A stretch of DNA of 64,000 nucleotides, taken from the NCBI GenBank assembly GCA_007922225.1, contig ML680086.1, positions 5,386,259 to 5,450,258 of the forward strand, in the 5' to 3' direction. The notes beneath the pieces were generated by a model. It was not told where the DNA came from, ran no database searches, and saw only the letters and a list, made by a program, of their open reading frames with translations. Numbering within the stretch: the stretch's first letter is position 1; each line of letters starts with the position of its first letter. This DNA comes from Emydura subglobosa (taxonomy: Eukaryota > Chordata > Testudines > Chelidae). Shown here in pieces: positions 36,891-48,470 of the stretch. A program made the position numbers and the translations under genes.

Positions 36891-38519
36891 ATAAAAAGAA
36901 AGATTTAAAAGTCAAATTTTTATTTTTTTAATTAAGTGACTAGATTATGCTTATCTTTCAAGCTTGGCAGAGCCTTGCCACAGATGTATATAATTTTTTC
37001 AGCAAATATATGTGAATGTTTGATTCACTTGACTCAGTGCTAAACGTTACTTGCTTTCTTTTCAGCATGAGCAATATCAAAGGTATTGTATACAGCGCAC
37101 CCTCTTTGTAAGACCCCCCTCATGTGAACTGAGGAGCTCTCCATCGCTTGCTCTGTGGGGGATGACTACTTGCAGTTGATTCACAGACTTTTCAAGAAAA
37201 TGAGCTAGTTTACCAACTACGTCCTCAACTGTATCAGTCAGTGTTTGCTGCCTCCCCTTCAATTCTGCACAAGTTAACCTGCCATGCTGCTTGAACAGCC
37301 AGTGCATTGGAGCAGCCCAAGCTACATAGCAGGTTAAAATGCACCAAAATGAATGGCAGGCAGGCAGTTGGTGGTGCATAGATGCTCTACACTGAGGTCC
37401 TTCATTAAGATAATCAGTAGGAGCCTAGAGAACTGTTCCTAAAATCCAAAGAACCAGTAATAATGCTTTGCACTTGCACAACACAATCATTCTACAGAAG
37501 AGGAGCAGGGTGCTTGGTTTCCCCTATTGAGATCCTAAGTGTCTCCATTTAAACCTTGTACCATGTTAGTAGGTGCCAAATAAATGCATGTAATAATGAA
37601 TCTAAGGATCTCATTATGCTGTAGAAAGGTAGTAGTAGTATTTCCATTTTGCAGCTGGATAAATAGATAGGTGATTTATCGACAGTGACAAACAAGTCAG
37701 CAACAGCACTGGCAACAGAGCGAGGACTCCTACTTTCTGAGCCCTGCCCTAGCCATTGGACATACTCCATTCTTTGGAATCTTGAAACTTAAAGCTGTTT
37801 TCTGATCATGGTTCCCTGGAATATGAGCACTCGTTGGCTGGTGTAATAGAGCTGCCTCAGTTGCAGCCATTGTTTTGAGGTAGGTTTATTTTGGGAAGTG
37901 TGGGAACAAAAAGTATCAAAGTAATAGAGGGGGAAAAAAAGCCCACTTCAAAAGAATGACATGAAGCTTGAACATGGATTTAAGAAAAAATCAAGATAAA
38001 TCACATTTTACATCTTTTCTTGAAAGTCCTTTAATTTTGGGGGTTCCAAATACAGCAACTGGAGTTCGACAGTACAGCCTGCAGCTGTCTTCATCTTACA
38101 TATGGAATTTTGGCCCACAGCAGCTCCAGGTATCCAATACCAGATTGTCATTAGACATAACTGTGTCCTGGAACCTGTACTCACCATGAGCTGAGCCTCT
38201 GTATTAAAGGTGAGGACAGGTGCAATCTGCCCTGTTTTAAACAGATTGGGAATAAGTAAACACCTCCTAGGTTGTCCTGACCTAATGCACACAACTTATT
38301 GAACAAAGTTTGGGCACTTGGCATTAGTGCTGCTTTTGTTAATTTTATTTTACAGCGTGTAAGCACAAATGGTTCCCAGGTTAAAGAGCTTATTTTCTCC
38401 ATGCGACAGCTGGAAATTTACACAAATGACTCTCACAGAAGCTAACAGGATTTATACATATATATTCCCCCATTCAGAGAAGAATAAACACCAGAATGAT
38501 TTCTGTCTGTTATGATATA
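36891..38519. other. Intergenic, mostly unassigned
   Basis: AT-rich sequence downstream of CHD6. A possible MIR-like piece (minus strand) lies at about 37640-37770 (tttccattttgcagctgga). A 100-codon open frame on the minus strand at 37077-37379 has no recognised match. Confidence 0.5.
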
Positions 38520-39020
38520 GAATAGAAAAATAGCATCTTGCATTTACAGAGTACCATTCACTCTCAGGGGCCTAAGCACTCCACAGATACTAAATAAAGC
38601 TCTGTTAAGAAGTCACCTAGAGCCACTTGAAGTAGGACATGACAGCTGGTTAACAAGCATCACACAAGAAGTAGGAAAAGCAGTGAATAAGATTTCTATG
38701 TTCGCTCAAATTGCACGGGGGCAGAGTGTAATTTCCTGAAATGAAATTTGATCCGGTCATCTAGGCTAACATCCTCATTGTGAGATCTTAACGTGCTTTA
38801 TGTCTCATCTGAAAGAAGGCACCTCCTGTTCCTTAATATTATATTGTGGCATTGGATCCATACCAAGTCAGAGAGAAGAGCACTAATTACAAAATACCAC
38901 CCCCATTTCCTGCAGCAAACTAGGTCTTTTCTAGGCATCTTGCACCCAAGAACTGACACAGCCTAACTTACTTAGCTTGATCTATTGGGGTCACAGTGCA
39001 GGATGGTATGACTGAAAAAA
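38520..39020 (-). repeat. AmnSINE1-like SINE (5S rRNA-derived head, Deu-type core)
   Basis: Read on the minus strand from about 39013, cataccatcctg..., aagctaagtaagttaggc and agttcttgg follow the 5S rRNA text (cataccaccctg, aagctaagcagggtcggg, agtacttgg) in order and spacing. About 38780-38830 gives the core block tcagatgagacataaagcac, resembling the Deu-domain text gatgagacgttaaac. A SINE with a 5S head and Deu core in an amniote fits AmnSINE1 of the SINE3/Deu group. It is old, with many substitutions. Confidence 0.6.
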
Positions 39021-39684
39021 CTCCCACTGTGAGAAAAGCAAAAGGTTATAAAGCACAAATCCTCCCAAGTAGTGACCACACACCTCACTGTTTTTCCTTG
39101 AAACTGGAGGAATAACTTACAATCCTTTGTGGGATTTTTGTTTTTACTTGACTGTGTGTCCTATTTATGAATCATTAAACGTGTTTCTTACTCATCCATG
39201 GGCTTCATTTTCACCTACCCCCACTTTCCCCTTCTCTAGACAAGCTCAAATCACTTTACAAACACTCCTAGGAGGGCTATGCTAGTTACATTTGGCAGGT
39301 GGGAAAACTTGAGATATAGAAAAAAGCCAAAAAATGTTAAATGTAGAGGCCTAAAGTTAGCTGCCTAAAGTTAGCCACCTAAAGCTGCATCTAGACAGTA
39401 TACATTTTTCAAAATGCCTTAAAAATGCTGTCTTGGGACAAGCTCCACAAAGGGATGTAGGCATCACAACATCTTTAATGTGCCTTGGTGCCCAGTGGTA
39501 TCTTCTGAGCCCTGAGTTAGGCACCCAGTTCCCTATACAATGCAAGGAGAGAGGTAAGTGCTTACGAATGGGATCCACAGACACTAGCATGCTGAGCTGC
39601 CTAAGCTAGCCAGTTGGAAATGCTGAGGCTGAGGCATCCAGGACTGACAGAGGCATGACAGTTCACTGGGCCCCAATTAATTGA
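39021..39684. other. Intergenic with unclassified repeat text
   Basis: Short units such as agttagctgcctaaagttagcc (39356-39380) and gagctgcctaagctagccag (about 39593) resemble text at 53215-53340 (agctgcctagggaatttagg), so both places probably hold the same unnamed repeat family. Confidence 0.4.
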
Positions 39685-40195
39685 TGTCATAAACTGTATC
39701 TGACATGTCGGGTAAGGTATCATTGGAAAACTAATACACTGATCATGGGCCCACATAGGTATGAAAGAAATGTGGAACTAAAATGTGTTTAACAGGCATA
39801 TCTAGGACATGGGTAAACAAATTTCCCCAGAAAAGTGACAGGCCAAAACCTCCAGCCAGGTGTCTTCACAGTCGAACAGCAATCAAGTCAAGTGGCCATT
39901 CATTTGCATTTTAGCACCAGCAATGGTAGAAACCAGCATGGAATTTCCTTCACCAGGAAACTCCATGTCTCCTTGCTTACAGTGTGAATTAACTTTACTT
40001 TGGGGGGTAACCTTCAGAAGTATCCATTTCAAAGGTTCACTGGGCTATAAAAGAGGTGGCAAAGAACCCCGAGTTATCTTTCACCTACAAAGACAAAGGA
40101 ACAGAGCACTTTGGACTTTGTGGGAGATCCTGAGCAGAGGAAGTGGTCAGCCATCTTGCTGCAAGGTAGTGTGATAAGAATCTTATTTTGAACTA
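39685..40195 (+). repeat. LTR-like repeat with TATA box (tentative)
   Basis: It begins tgtcataaactgtatctgac, and a good TATA box (ctataaaag, 40045-40053) lies about 360 nt in. That layout resembles an LTR promoter. No paired LTR, primer-binding site or coding region is seen, so the class is uncertain. Confidence 0.3.
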
Positions 40196-40329
40196 CAGCG
40201 GCACAGGAGCCAGCAAACAGAGCTGTAAACAAAGGAGTGGCAGTGGGAGAGGAGAATGTGGGGGAGGAGAGAGTGCGTGGTGGTCTGGTATTGTTGTGGT
40301 GCTTGTTGGGAGTGTGTTTTGGTGGGGTT

Positions 40330-41550
40330 TTTTGTTCTTTTTCTCTCTCACTGACAGGACATAGGTATGACAGATACAGAGGCACAAGTATTTACCCAAG
40401 CAGTGGAAGGGACGATGAAGATGACTGGATGTGGAAGCTGCAGGATGTATATGATCCTGGAGGGCGCACCTCAAAAGAGCTTTGTTTGTATGAAGTACCA
40501 CCTGATAGAGCTGATGGAAGAGAGGATCTGAGGCTTAGAGATGCAGAAGGAAACTCTGACTGAGTTTAGAAGGGGGTTTGAGCAGATGATGGAGCAAAGG
40601 CATAAGGAAGCTGAAGGGAAAAGCCTAGACTTGTAGATAGAAGCAGGACCAAAGAACTCTGAGGGGAGAATGCTGGGTGAGGAAAGTGGCCAGTGGAAGC
40701 ATGTGACTGTGAGAACCCAGCAGAGGGAGAGACGGGCTAGTGAAGGAGAAACAGAACTCAGGAACAGGTTTGCAGAGTTGGAAAATGAAGAAAGGACATG
40801 GCAGGTGGTAACTGAAGATGGGAGGGCAAGGAAGAAGAGAAGAGCAGCTGGTCCTATACAAAGAGTGGATGAGCCAATGGAGATACCATCAAATAAGAGC
40901 CCTAGGAGGATACAGGATGGTTTGCAAAAGATTGCAAGGGAGAATAGAAGATGTGAGGACTTGCAGCCAGAAAGAACGGGGTAGGCCGAAGAATCGTACC
41001 ATCCCCAGAAAAAGGCAGATCTACTGACTTAGTGACTGGGGACTTCCTATTGAGAAGAACAGATAGGCCTATAACCAGAGCTGATCCGGAGAACAGAAGG
41101 GTGTGCTGTCTGCTGGGTGCTAAGATACAGGATATGGCCTTAGGCTGAAGAGGATCCTAACGGGAGCAGGAAAGAATCCATTGATGTCCTTCATGTGGGA
41201 AACAAATGATATAACTAGATTCTTGCTGGAACATATCAAGGGAGACTATGCTAGGCTGGGGAAGGCTCTTAAGGAAATTGAGGCTCAGGGGATCTTCAGA
41301 GGGATTCTGCCTGTCCCTAGATGAGGACAACAGAGGAGTGACAAGATTATGATGATCAAGAGATGGTTCAGGCAGTGATGCTATAAGGAGGGCTCTGGGA
41401 TACATGGCCACTGAGAGGCATTCATGGACAGAGGACTGTTCTCCTGGGATAGACTTCCCCTGAATAGTGAGGGAAATAGACTTCTAGGACAGAGGTTGGC
41501 ACAACTGATTAAGAGAGCTTTAAACTAGGAATTTGGGGGAGATGGTTGGG
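40330..41550 (+). pseudogene. CR1 ORF1 relic with esterase (SGNH/GDSL-like) domain
   Basis: CR1 ORF1 proteins carry a C-terminal esterase-like domain (established for CR1). Here VTGDFLLRRTDRPITRADPE at about 41031 fits the GDS(L) block with the catalytic Ser changed to Phe. The block HVGTND is recoverable at 41192 if one extra 'a' is allowed for. The downstream text (HSWTEDCSPGIDF) matches the last block. The upstream segment 40363-40560 (SIYPSSGRDDEDDWMWKLQD) belongs to the ORF1 N-terminal part. Several stops are present, so it is non-functional. Confidence 0.65.
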
Positions 41551-41689
41551 AGATGCCTGGGTAATCTCCACCCCTGATTTTAACATTGAGAGGGAGGAAA
41601 ATGAAGTAAGAAAAGATATAGTAGTGGAGAATGGACATTAAGAGGAAGAGTAGTGTAGACACTTAATAGGTGATACTGGTGGTAGAATG

Positions 41690-42969
41690 ACTGTGCCAAA
41701 TTGGGTAAGGAATGTGAGTGAAGCCAAACAGCAAAAACTAAGATGTTTGTATACCAATGTGAGGAGTCTGGGTAACAAGATGGAAGAACTAGAGCTACTG
41801 GTGCAGGAAGTGAAACCAGCTATTATAGAGATAACAGAAACATAGTGGAATAGTAGTCATGACTGGCATTGAAGGGTATGTGCTGTTTACGAAAGACAGA
41901 AATAAAGGCAAAGGTGGTGGAGTAGCATTGTATATCAATGATGAAGTAGACTATAAAGAAATTAGAAGTGATGGAATGGATAAGACTGAGTCTGAGTGAA
42001 AATCACATTGGGGAAGAAAGCTACTAGAGCTTCCCACGGGATAGTGCTTGGAGTGTGCTACAGACCACCAGAATCCGATTTGGATATGGATAGAGACTTT
42101 TTAATGAAGTAAATACTACTGGGAATTGTGTGATTACTGGAGACTTTGTCCTCCAGTCTATATTTGGGAAGTTAAGTGCTACTACTAAGAATAGGACCCA
42201 GCTTTTCCTGGACATGACAGCTGACAGGTTCCTTCACCAAAATAGTTGCTGAACCAATAAGGGGGGATGCCATTTTAGATTTGGTATTGCTGAGTAGTGA
42301 GGACCTCACAGAAGAGCTGGTTGTAGGGAACAACCTTGGTTGGAGTGACTATGAGCTAATTCAGTTCAAACTAAATGGAAGTCAAACAAAAATAGATCTG
42401 TGACTAGGGTCTTTGATTTCAAAAGGGCTAACAAACAATTAAGGGAATTAATTAGGGAAGTGGACTGAAGAATTTGTGGATCTAAAGGCGGAGGAGTCTT
42501 GGAATTACTTCAAGTCAAAGTTGCAGAAACTATGAAGTCTGCATCCCAAGGAAGGAGAAAAAATTCATAGGCAAGAGTTGTAGACAAAGCTGGATGAGCA
42601 AGCATCTCAGACAGGTTATAAAGAGAAAACAGAAAGCCTACAAGGAGTGGAAGATGGGAGGGATTAGCAAAGAAAGCTATCTCTTGGAGGTCAGAACATG
42701 TAGGGATAAAGTGAGAAATGCCAAAAGCCAAGTAGAGTTGGACCTTTCAAAGGGAATTAAAACCAATAGCAAAAGGTTCTATAGCCATATAAACAGGAAG
42801 AAAACAAAGAAAGAAAAGTAGGACCGCTAAGCATGGAGGATAGGATGGAGGTTAAGGATAATCTAGGCATGGCTCAATATCTAACCAAATACTTTGCCAC
42901 TGTTTTTAATGACCTAATGAAGAGCTTAGGGATAATGGCAGGGTGGCTAATAGGAATGAGGATATGGAA
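41690..42969 (+). pseudogene. CR1 ORF2, endonuclease and RT start (left part)
   Basis: It starts with LRCLYTNVRSLGNKMEELEL, then IIEITET followed by a stop, which is the APE-type endonuclease N-terminus. The GVCYRPPE-type block (ggagtgtgctacagaccacc) is near 42051. The linker before the RT follows (KRKQKAYKEWKMGGISKESY at about 42618). Stops and frameshifts are frequent. CR1 text breaks off at the LTR insertion at 42970. Confidence 0.8.
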
Positions 42970-43812
42970 TGTGACAGGATCAGACTGGATGGCTAGCAGA
43001 GTGCTAGAAGGCCAATATATCAGCCCCAGGCTCAGCAAGTCCCTTCTCTGGTAGCTGAGAGGGGTTACTCCAGGTTAATTGACACAGCTGGATCAATCAA
43101 GGCCCCACCTAGGACTTGTTAAAAGCCTCTCCTCCAGAGAGAGGGTGTGGCTGGAGTTGTGGGAGTGAGGTGAGATACCAGAGTGTGTGTGAGCAGGCAA
43201 GATGCTGTCAGAAGCCAGGAGGAGAAGAAGCAGAACATTGGTAAGTGAGAACCCTGCAGGTACAAAGATTGGGGGATGGAAAAACCCTGTCTGAAGATGG
43301 CAAAGGACTTTTCCCAGGCCTGGAGGCCTGAGGAAAAAGACAGTGCCAGAAAGGGAAGATCAAACTGGCCATTTGGATTTGGCACTACCCCACCCAGTGG
43401 GGCTGTCAGAGGTCAAGAGCCTTCTCTGGCCAGGAAGGGCCCCTGTCCGAGCAGGGCACGGACATTAAGTCATGGGGCATGGGAAGTAAACCAGGGAAGC
43501 TAGCAGCTTTCCTGAATCCACAGCACGAAGCTGCTACTTGTAGGGTCCCTGGGTTGGGGCCTGGAGTCAAAGGCAGGACCGGGCCCTCCTCACCCCACTG
43601 GCCATTCACTGGAGGGACAAGAGCCCCGGTATAGAGGCAAGGGCCTACAAGAAGACAGGACTGAGAGCCAAGAGGGAGCAGCCATCTTAAAGTGGCTATA
43701 TTACCCTCACCCACCACTAGAGGGTGGAAGAACACTACGGGATGAAGCAGTTCTCTGACCTACCACTAGAGGGAAGCGCTAGATCCACCGAGGTAGAGAA
43801 AGAGCTTTGTCA
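42970..43812 (+). mobile_element. Solo LTR, Gypsy-type
   Basis: 843 nt from TGTGACAGGATCAG to CTTTGTCA, with the TG...CA ends of an LTR. It interrupts CR1 text: gaggatatgga before it, and ggtagaaattaccacatctg after. I recognise the start as that of a common Gypsy-class LTR of turtle and crocodile genomes. No internal gag/pol and no second LTR exist here, so it arose by LTR-LTR recombination or is a lone LTR. Flanks tggaa and tagga are at best an imperfect target duplication. Confidence 0.7.
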
Positions 43813-44523
43813 TAGGAGGTAGAAATTACCACATCTGAGAAGAAGCCAGACTCGAACATCTTAATGGGACTAAATCGGGGGGCCCAGAAAATCTCCATCC
43901 AAGAATATTAAAGGAACTGGCACGTGAAATTGCATTAGCAACAATTTTTAATGAATCTGTAAACTCAGGAGTTGTACCATGTGACTGGAGAATTGCCAAC
44001 ATAGTTTCTATTTTTAAGAAAGGGAAAAAAGGGGATCTGGATAATTACAGGCCTGTTCGTTTGACCTGTCGTATGCAAGGTCTTGGAAAAAACTTTTGAA
44101 AGAGAAAATAGTTAAGGATGTTGAGATTAACAATAACTGAGACAAGATACAACATGGCTTTACAAAAGGTAGATCGTGCCAGACCAACATGATCTCCTCC
44201 TTTTAGAAGATAACAGATTTCTTAAACAAAGGGAATGCAGTGGATATAATTCACCTAGATTTCAGAAAGGCATTTGATACAGTTCCACATTGAGAATTAT
44301 TAGTTAAATTGGAAAAGATGGGGATTAATGAAAATATGAAAATTGAAAGGTGGATAAGGAACTGGTTAAAGGGGAAACTACAAAGGGTCATATTGAAAGG
44401 TGAACTGTCAGGCTGGAGGGAGGTTACTGGTGGAGTTTCTCAGGAACTGGTCTTGGGACCAATCTTATTTAACCTTTTTATTACTAACCTTGGCACAAAA
44501 AGTGGGAGTGTGCTAATAAAGTT
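43813..44523 (+). pseudogene. CR1 ORF2, reverse transcriptase (middle part)
   Basis: It carries the RT palm text: IFKKGKKGDLDNYRPV-like, then HLDFRKAFDTVPH (44252-44290; consensus FSKAFDTV). MKIERWIRNWLKGKLQRVIL and LVLGPILFNLFITNLGTKSG follow. It ends at IKF in front of the active-site Asp pair, where the DIRS element is inserted. Confidence 0.85.
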
Positions 44524-44863
44524 CTTCAAGTGCTTGTTCATGTCGATTCCATTCTAAGTGTGTGCGTGCCTTCGTGCACGGTTACTGGAATTTTTTTTTC
44601 CTTCAGCAGTACCCGTAGGGCCAGCTCCCGTGCCCCCTGGAGTCCCGCGCACATGCCACGGTATATGAGGTGCCACTGGCCCTACACCCCCTCAATTCCT
44701 TCTTTCCGCCTGTGACAGTTGCTGGAACTGCTCTGCTTGCTCCGCAAGTGCTTCTTAACAGTTCCTTCAGTAGTTAATTAAGCGTTATTTGTTTTTGGTT
44801 CCTCTTAGTTAAGTAGCTGTTAATAGTTGGTAGTTAGATTGGATATAGTCCCGGCTGGGATGC

Positions 44864-46554
44864 TTGCCCAGGAGTGGGGCATACCCTGGTCTCCGGGCTT
44901 CAAGCCCTGCATCTCCTGCAGCAAGCCCTTCCCTCTTAGTGACCCCGCATGACCGTTGTCTAAAGTGCCTGCGGGAAGCTCATAGGAAAGACAAGTGTAA
45001 GATCTGCAAGGCTCTCGGGCCACAGACTCAAAAGAAGAGAGAAATCCACCTGAAGGCCTTGCTGATGGAGGCAGCGCTGAGACCCGCCTCTGAACCGGCA
45101 TGCTCCACATTGGTGCCAAGTATGGTGTCGGGGCAAAATGCCCAGTTGGCACCAGCCCCGCCACGGCACTGGACTTCTTCCTCTTCACCACTGAGGAAGA
45201 AGCAGAAGAAACAGCACATGGAAAGAGGCTACTCCCCCGCACCAAAAAAATGTAAGGAAGCGGGATCGACCGCGGGGCCCGTCTCAGAGCAGCCGGCTGA
45301 GAGTTGGCAGAACAGGAAATCCCCGCCTAGAGGTGCGACCCTGATAAGAGAGCCACCCCCGATGAGGATAGGCATCCTGCTACCAGTTTGGGGCATCGCC
45401 ACCTCACAAGGGCTCAGGAGCAAGTCCCTGGCCCTGCAACTCCTGGTTGGCCCCAGGGCCAGTGACTGGCACAGTGGCCATATTGTGGTCCTTGGGGGAT
45501 CCCAGTGGCCCCAGGCCCTCGCTCATACAGGTCCTCTGGTTTACAGTCAATACCAATGGCCCTGGAAGGAGTGCATGAGTCGGCCTCAGAAGAGGGCTCA
45601 AACCCCCGGGAGAGGACGTCATCAGCGGCCCCCTGGCAGCAGGAGGGGATGCCACCACCCTCTGTGCCAATCCAGTCCTCGTTGTCTTCCCCAGACGAGG
45701 TGGTTGTGTCAGGGTCATCAGTGCCCTTGGACGATTTTAGGGCCTATCAGGAGCTCCTTAAGAGGGTGGCCTCAAATTTAGGTTTGGAGGCAGAGGAGCT
45801 CAAGGAGGCCTCAGACAGCCTCTCTAACGTGCTGGCAGCAGCGGCTCCAGCCCAGGTCACCCTGCCTGGGTGCTTAAGGGAGTGCTTAAGGTGGTAAAAG
45901 TCCTATGGCAGATGCCATTGTCTGTGGCCCCGACATCAAAAAGGGCAGAGAAAAAGTATTATGTTCCCGCTAAGGGATTTGAATATCTGCTTACCCACCC
46001 CTCTCCTGGTTCCCTCATGGTGGTGGCTGCCAATGAGTGGGACAGGCAGGACCAGCTTGGCTTGACTCCCAAGAACAAGGACAATAAAAAACTGGACCTG
46101 TTCGGGAGAAAAATTTATTCCACAGCAAGCCTGCAATTTCACATTGCTAATCAGCAGACATTCTGGGGCAGGTACAACTACACCCTTTGCAACTCCCTCA
46201 AGCATTTTGGGGAGGCCCTGCCCCAGAAGCAGGCACTGGACTTTGCCACCATCTTAGAGGAGGGTAGCATGGTGGCAAGGGTGGCCATGCAGGCAGCTTC
46301 TGACATGGTGGACTCAGCCGGGAAGGCCATGGCCTTGGTGATCTGCATGGGTTGGTGCTTGTAGCTGCAGTCTTCTGGGCTGTCACAGGAGGTCCAGCAG
46401 TCCATTCAGGACCTCCCTTTTGATAGATCTGCCCTCTTCTCAGACCAGACTGATACCAAACTGCATGGTCTGAAGGATTCGAGGGCCACGCTGCATTCCT
46501 TGGGCCTTTATACACCCCAGGCCTCGAGGCACCAGTTTTGCCCTCAACGGTAGC
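44864..46554 (+). pseudogene. DIRS copy B gag-like ORF (broken)
   Basis: The N-terminal part has a zinc-knuckle-like CLKCLREAHRKDKCKIC (C-x2-C-x4-H-x4-C-x2-C) and a basic, Pro-rich region. The central and C-terminal parts, in other frames, include DDFRAYQELLKRVASNLGLE, KRAEKKYYVPAKGFEYLLTH and KLDLFGRKIYSTASLQFHIA. Frames change near 45540 and 45870. The C-terminal part matches the start of copy C. Confidence 0.75.
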
Positions 46555-46649
46555 AGCAGAGATACCAGCCTCCTTGTTTTGCCTCCATAGACAAACGGAT
46601 AGAGATAGGGGGTCTAGGAGGTGCTGGGCAACTGCGGGGTACACCCCAG

Positions 46650-48470
46650 CCCCACAACAGGGGCTGCCAGGTGCTCCAGCGGCCAGTGCCTATCCTTTTG
46701 AAGGTGCACCCAAGGACAGCGTTCCAGTCTGCATGCAGGATCCTTCTGTCCATTCCTGAACCACCTAGGTCCCTTCCTGTCCGAGTGGGCCACAATCGCA
46801 TTGGACCGTTGGGTCCTTGGCATAGTCTCAGTGGGATATGCCCTCCAGTTTTCTTCGCCCCCTCCTCACAACCCTCCCTCCCCATTCCTCTTTAGGGACC
46901 CCTCTCACAAGCAACTTCTCATAAGAGAGGTGGAGAACCTTCTCAGTCTAGGGGCCATAGAAGAAGTTCCGCCAGACATGAGGAGAAAAGGGTTTTACTC
47001 CTGGTATTTCCTCATTCCCAAGACGAAAGGGAGTCTCAGGCCCATCCTAGACCTGAGTCATCTCAAAAAATACCTCAAGAGACTGAAGTTCCACATGGTC
47101 TCCCTAGCCTCCATCTTTCCCTCCCTGGATCCAGGAGACTGGTATGCCACTCTCGACCTAAAGAATGCATGCTTCCATATTACAATCTTTTCTGCCCCCA
47201 GGCGTTTTCTCTGCTTTGTAGTGGCTCGCTCCCACTACCAGTTTATGGCGTTACCCTTTGGCCTCTTGTCTGCCCCAGGAGTGATCACAAAATGTGTGGT
47301 GGCTGCACACCTAAGATGCCAGGATGTGTAGATTTATCCGTATCTGGATGACTGGCTGCTCAAGGGCAGGTCTCAGTCTCAGGTACGAAACAGCCTGGAC
47401 CTTGTATGTGCCACTTGCCGCTGCCTGGGTCTGTTAATAAACAAGCAAAAATCAACATTAATGCCGGTACAGTGGATAGAGTTAATCGGAGCAGTTCTGG
47501 ACTCCATGCGGGCCAAGGCGTTTCTGCCCCAGCCGCTCTTCGAGGCCATGTCAGATATTATCACTCACCTGAATGAGTGTCCTATCACAACGGACAGATC
47601 TTGTCTGCAGCTGCTGGGCCATATGGTGGCCTGCATGTACGTAGTGAGGTTCGCATGCCTAGGATTCAAACTGCTCCAGTCGTGGCTGGCCTTGGTGTAC
47701 GCCTTGAGCAGACACTCCCTGGACCGAGTGGTCACAGTTCCCTCCTACATCCTGTCCGCAGTGGAATAGTGACAGGATACTTGCTCGGTGCTGCAGGGTG
47801 TGCTGTTCAAGGAGCTAGTCCCATCAGTCACACTGCTTTCGGATGCCTTGGACTTGGCATGGGGGGCCCATACCAGCTCCACCCTCAACACGCAGGGAGT
47901 TTGGTCACGGGAGGAGCAAGGCATGCACATAAATGTAAAGGAGCTGCGAGCGATATGTCTGGCTTGCGGGGTATTCCTTCCCTTCACTGCGGGCAAGGTA
48001 ATATGGGTGCTCATGGACAACACCGCCGCCATGTACTACATCAACAGGCAAGGCGGGGCTCGCTCTGCAGCCCTCTGCAGGGAAGCGGTATGTCTGTGGG
48101 ACCTGGCAGTGTGCCAGGATTTTCACTTGATAGCCTCTCACCTGCCAGGCATCAGGAACGACACAGCAGACTGCCTCAGCAGATCCTTTTTATCTCACCA
48201 CAACTGGTCACTCCACCCAAGAGTGGCTGCTATGATCTTCCAGAGGTGGGGCTGTCCCCAAGTGGACTTGTTTGCATCCAGATGGAACAAGAAGTGCCCA
48301 CATTTCTATTCTCTCTGCGACCTCAAGAAGGGCTCGATAGCCAATGCCTTTCTTTTGCAATGAAAAGGGGTTCTAATGTACACATTTTTGCCCATTCTGC
48401 TGCTGCAGAGGGTCCACCTGAAAAATCAAGAGGGACAAAGTGAACATTATCGTGGTTGCGTCTGTGTGGC
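46650..48470 (+). pseudogene. DIRS copy B RT-RNase H-methyltransferase-like polyprotein (broken)
   Basis: One frame runs through the RT (LDLKNACFHITI motif A, YPYLDDWLLKG with the Asp pair at about 47341) and the RNase H (LLSDALDLAWG, INVKELRAICLA, VLMDNTAAMYYINRQGG, GIRNDTADCLS). A tail starts QVDLFASRWNKKCPHFYS. Internal stops are TAG 47329, TAG 47767 and TGA 48361. Active-site acidic residues are retained, so the damage is mainly nonsense mutation. Confidence 0.85.

Noticed and set aside
37077..37379. 100-codon open frame on the minus strand downstream of CHD6
   Set aside because: No family match that I recognise, no splice signals checked out, and it sits among repeat-rich intergenic sequence. 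A transposon relic or chance frame is more likely than a gene.
38940..39015. A 5S rRNA gene on the minus strand
   Set aside because: Too diverged, and the matching text is embedded in a longer SINE body, so it is a SINE head and not a functional 5S gene.
45505..45897. Possible separate gene in the 45-46 kb region
   Set aside because: It is the DIRS gag in a shifted frame; text continues from the preceding frame and into the next.
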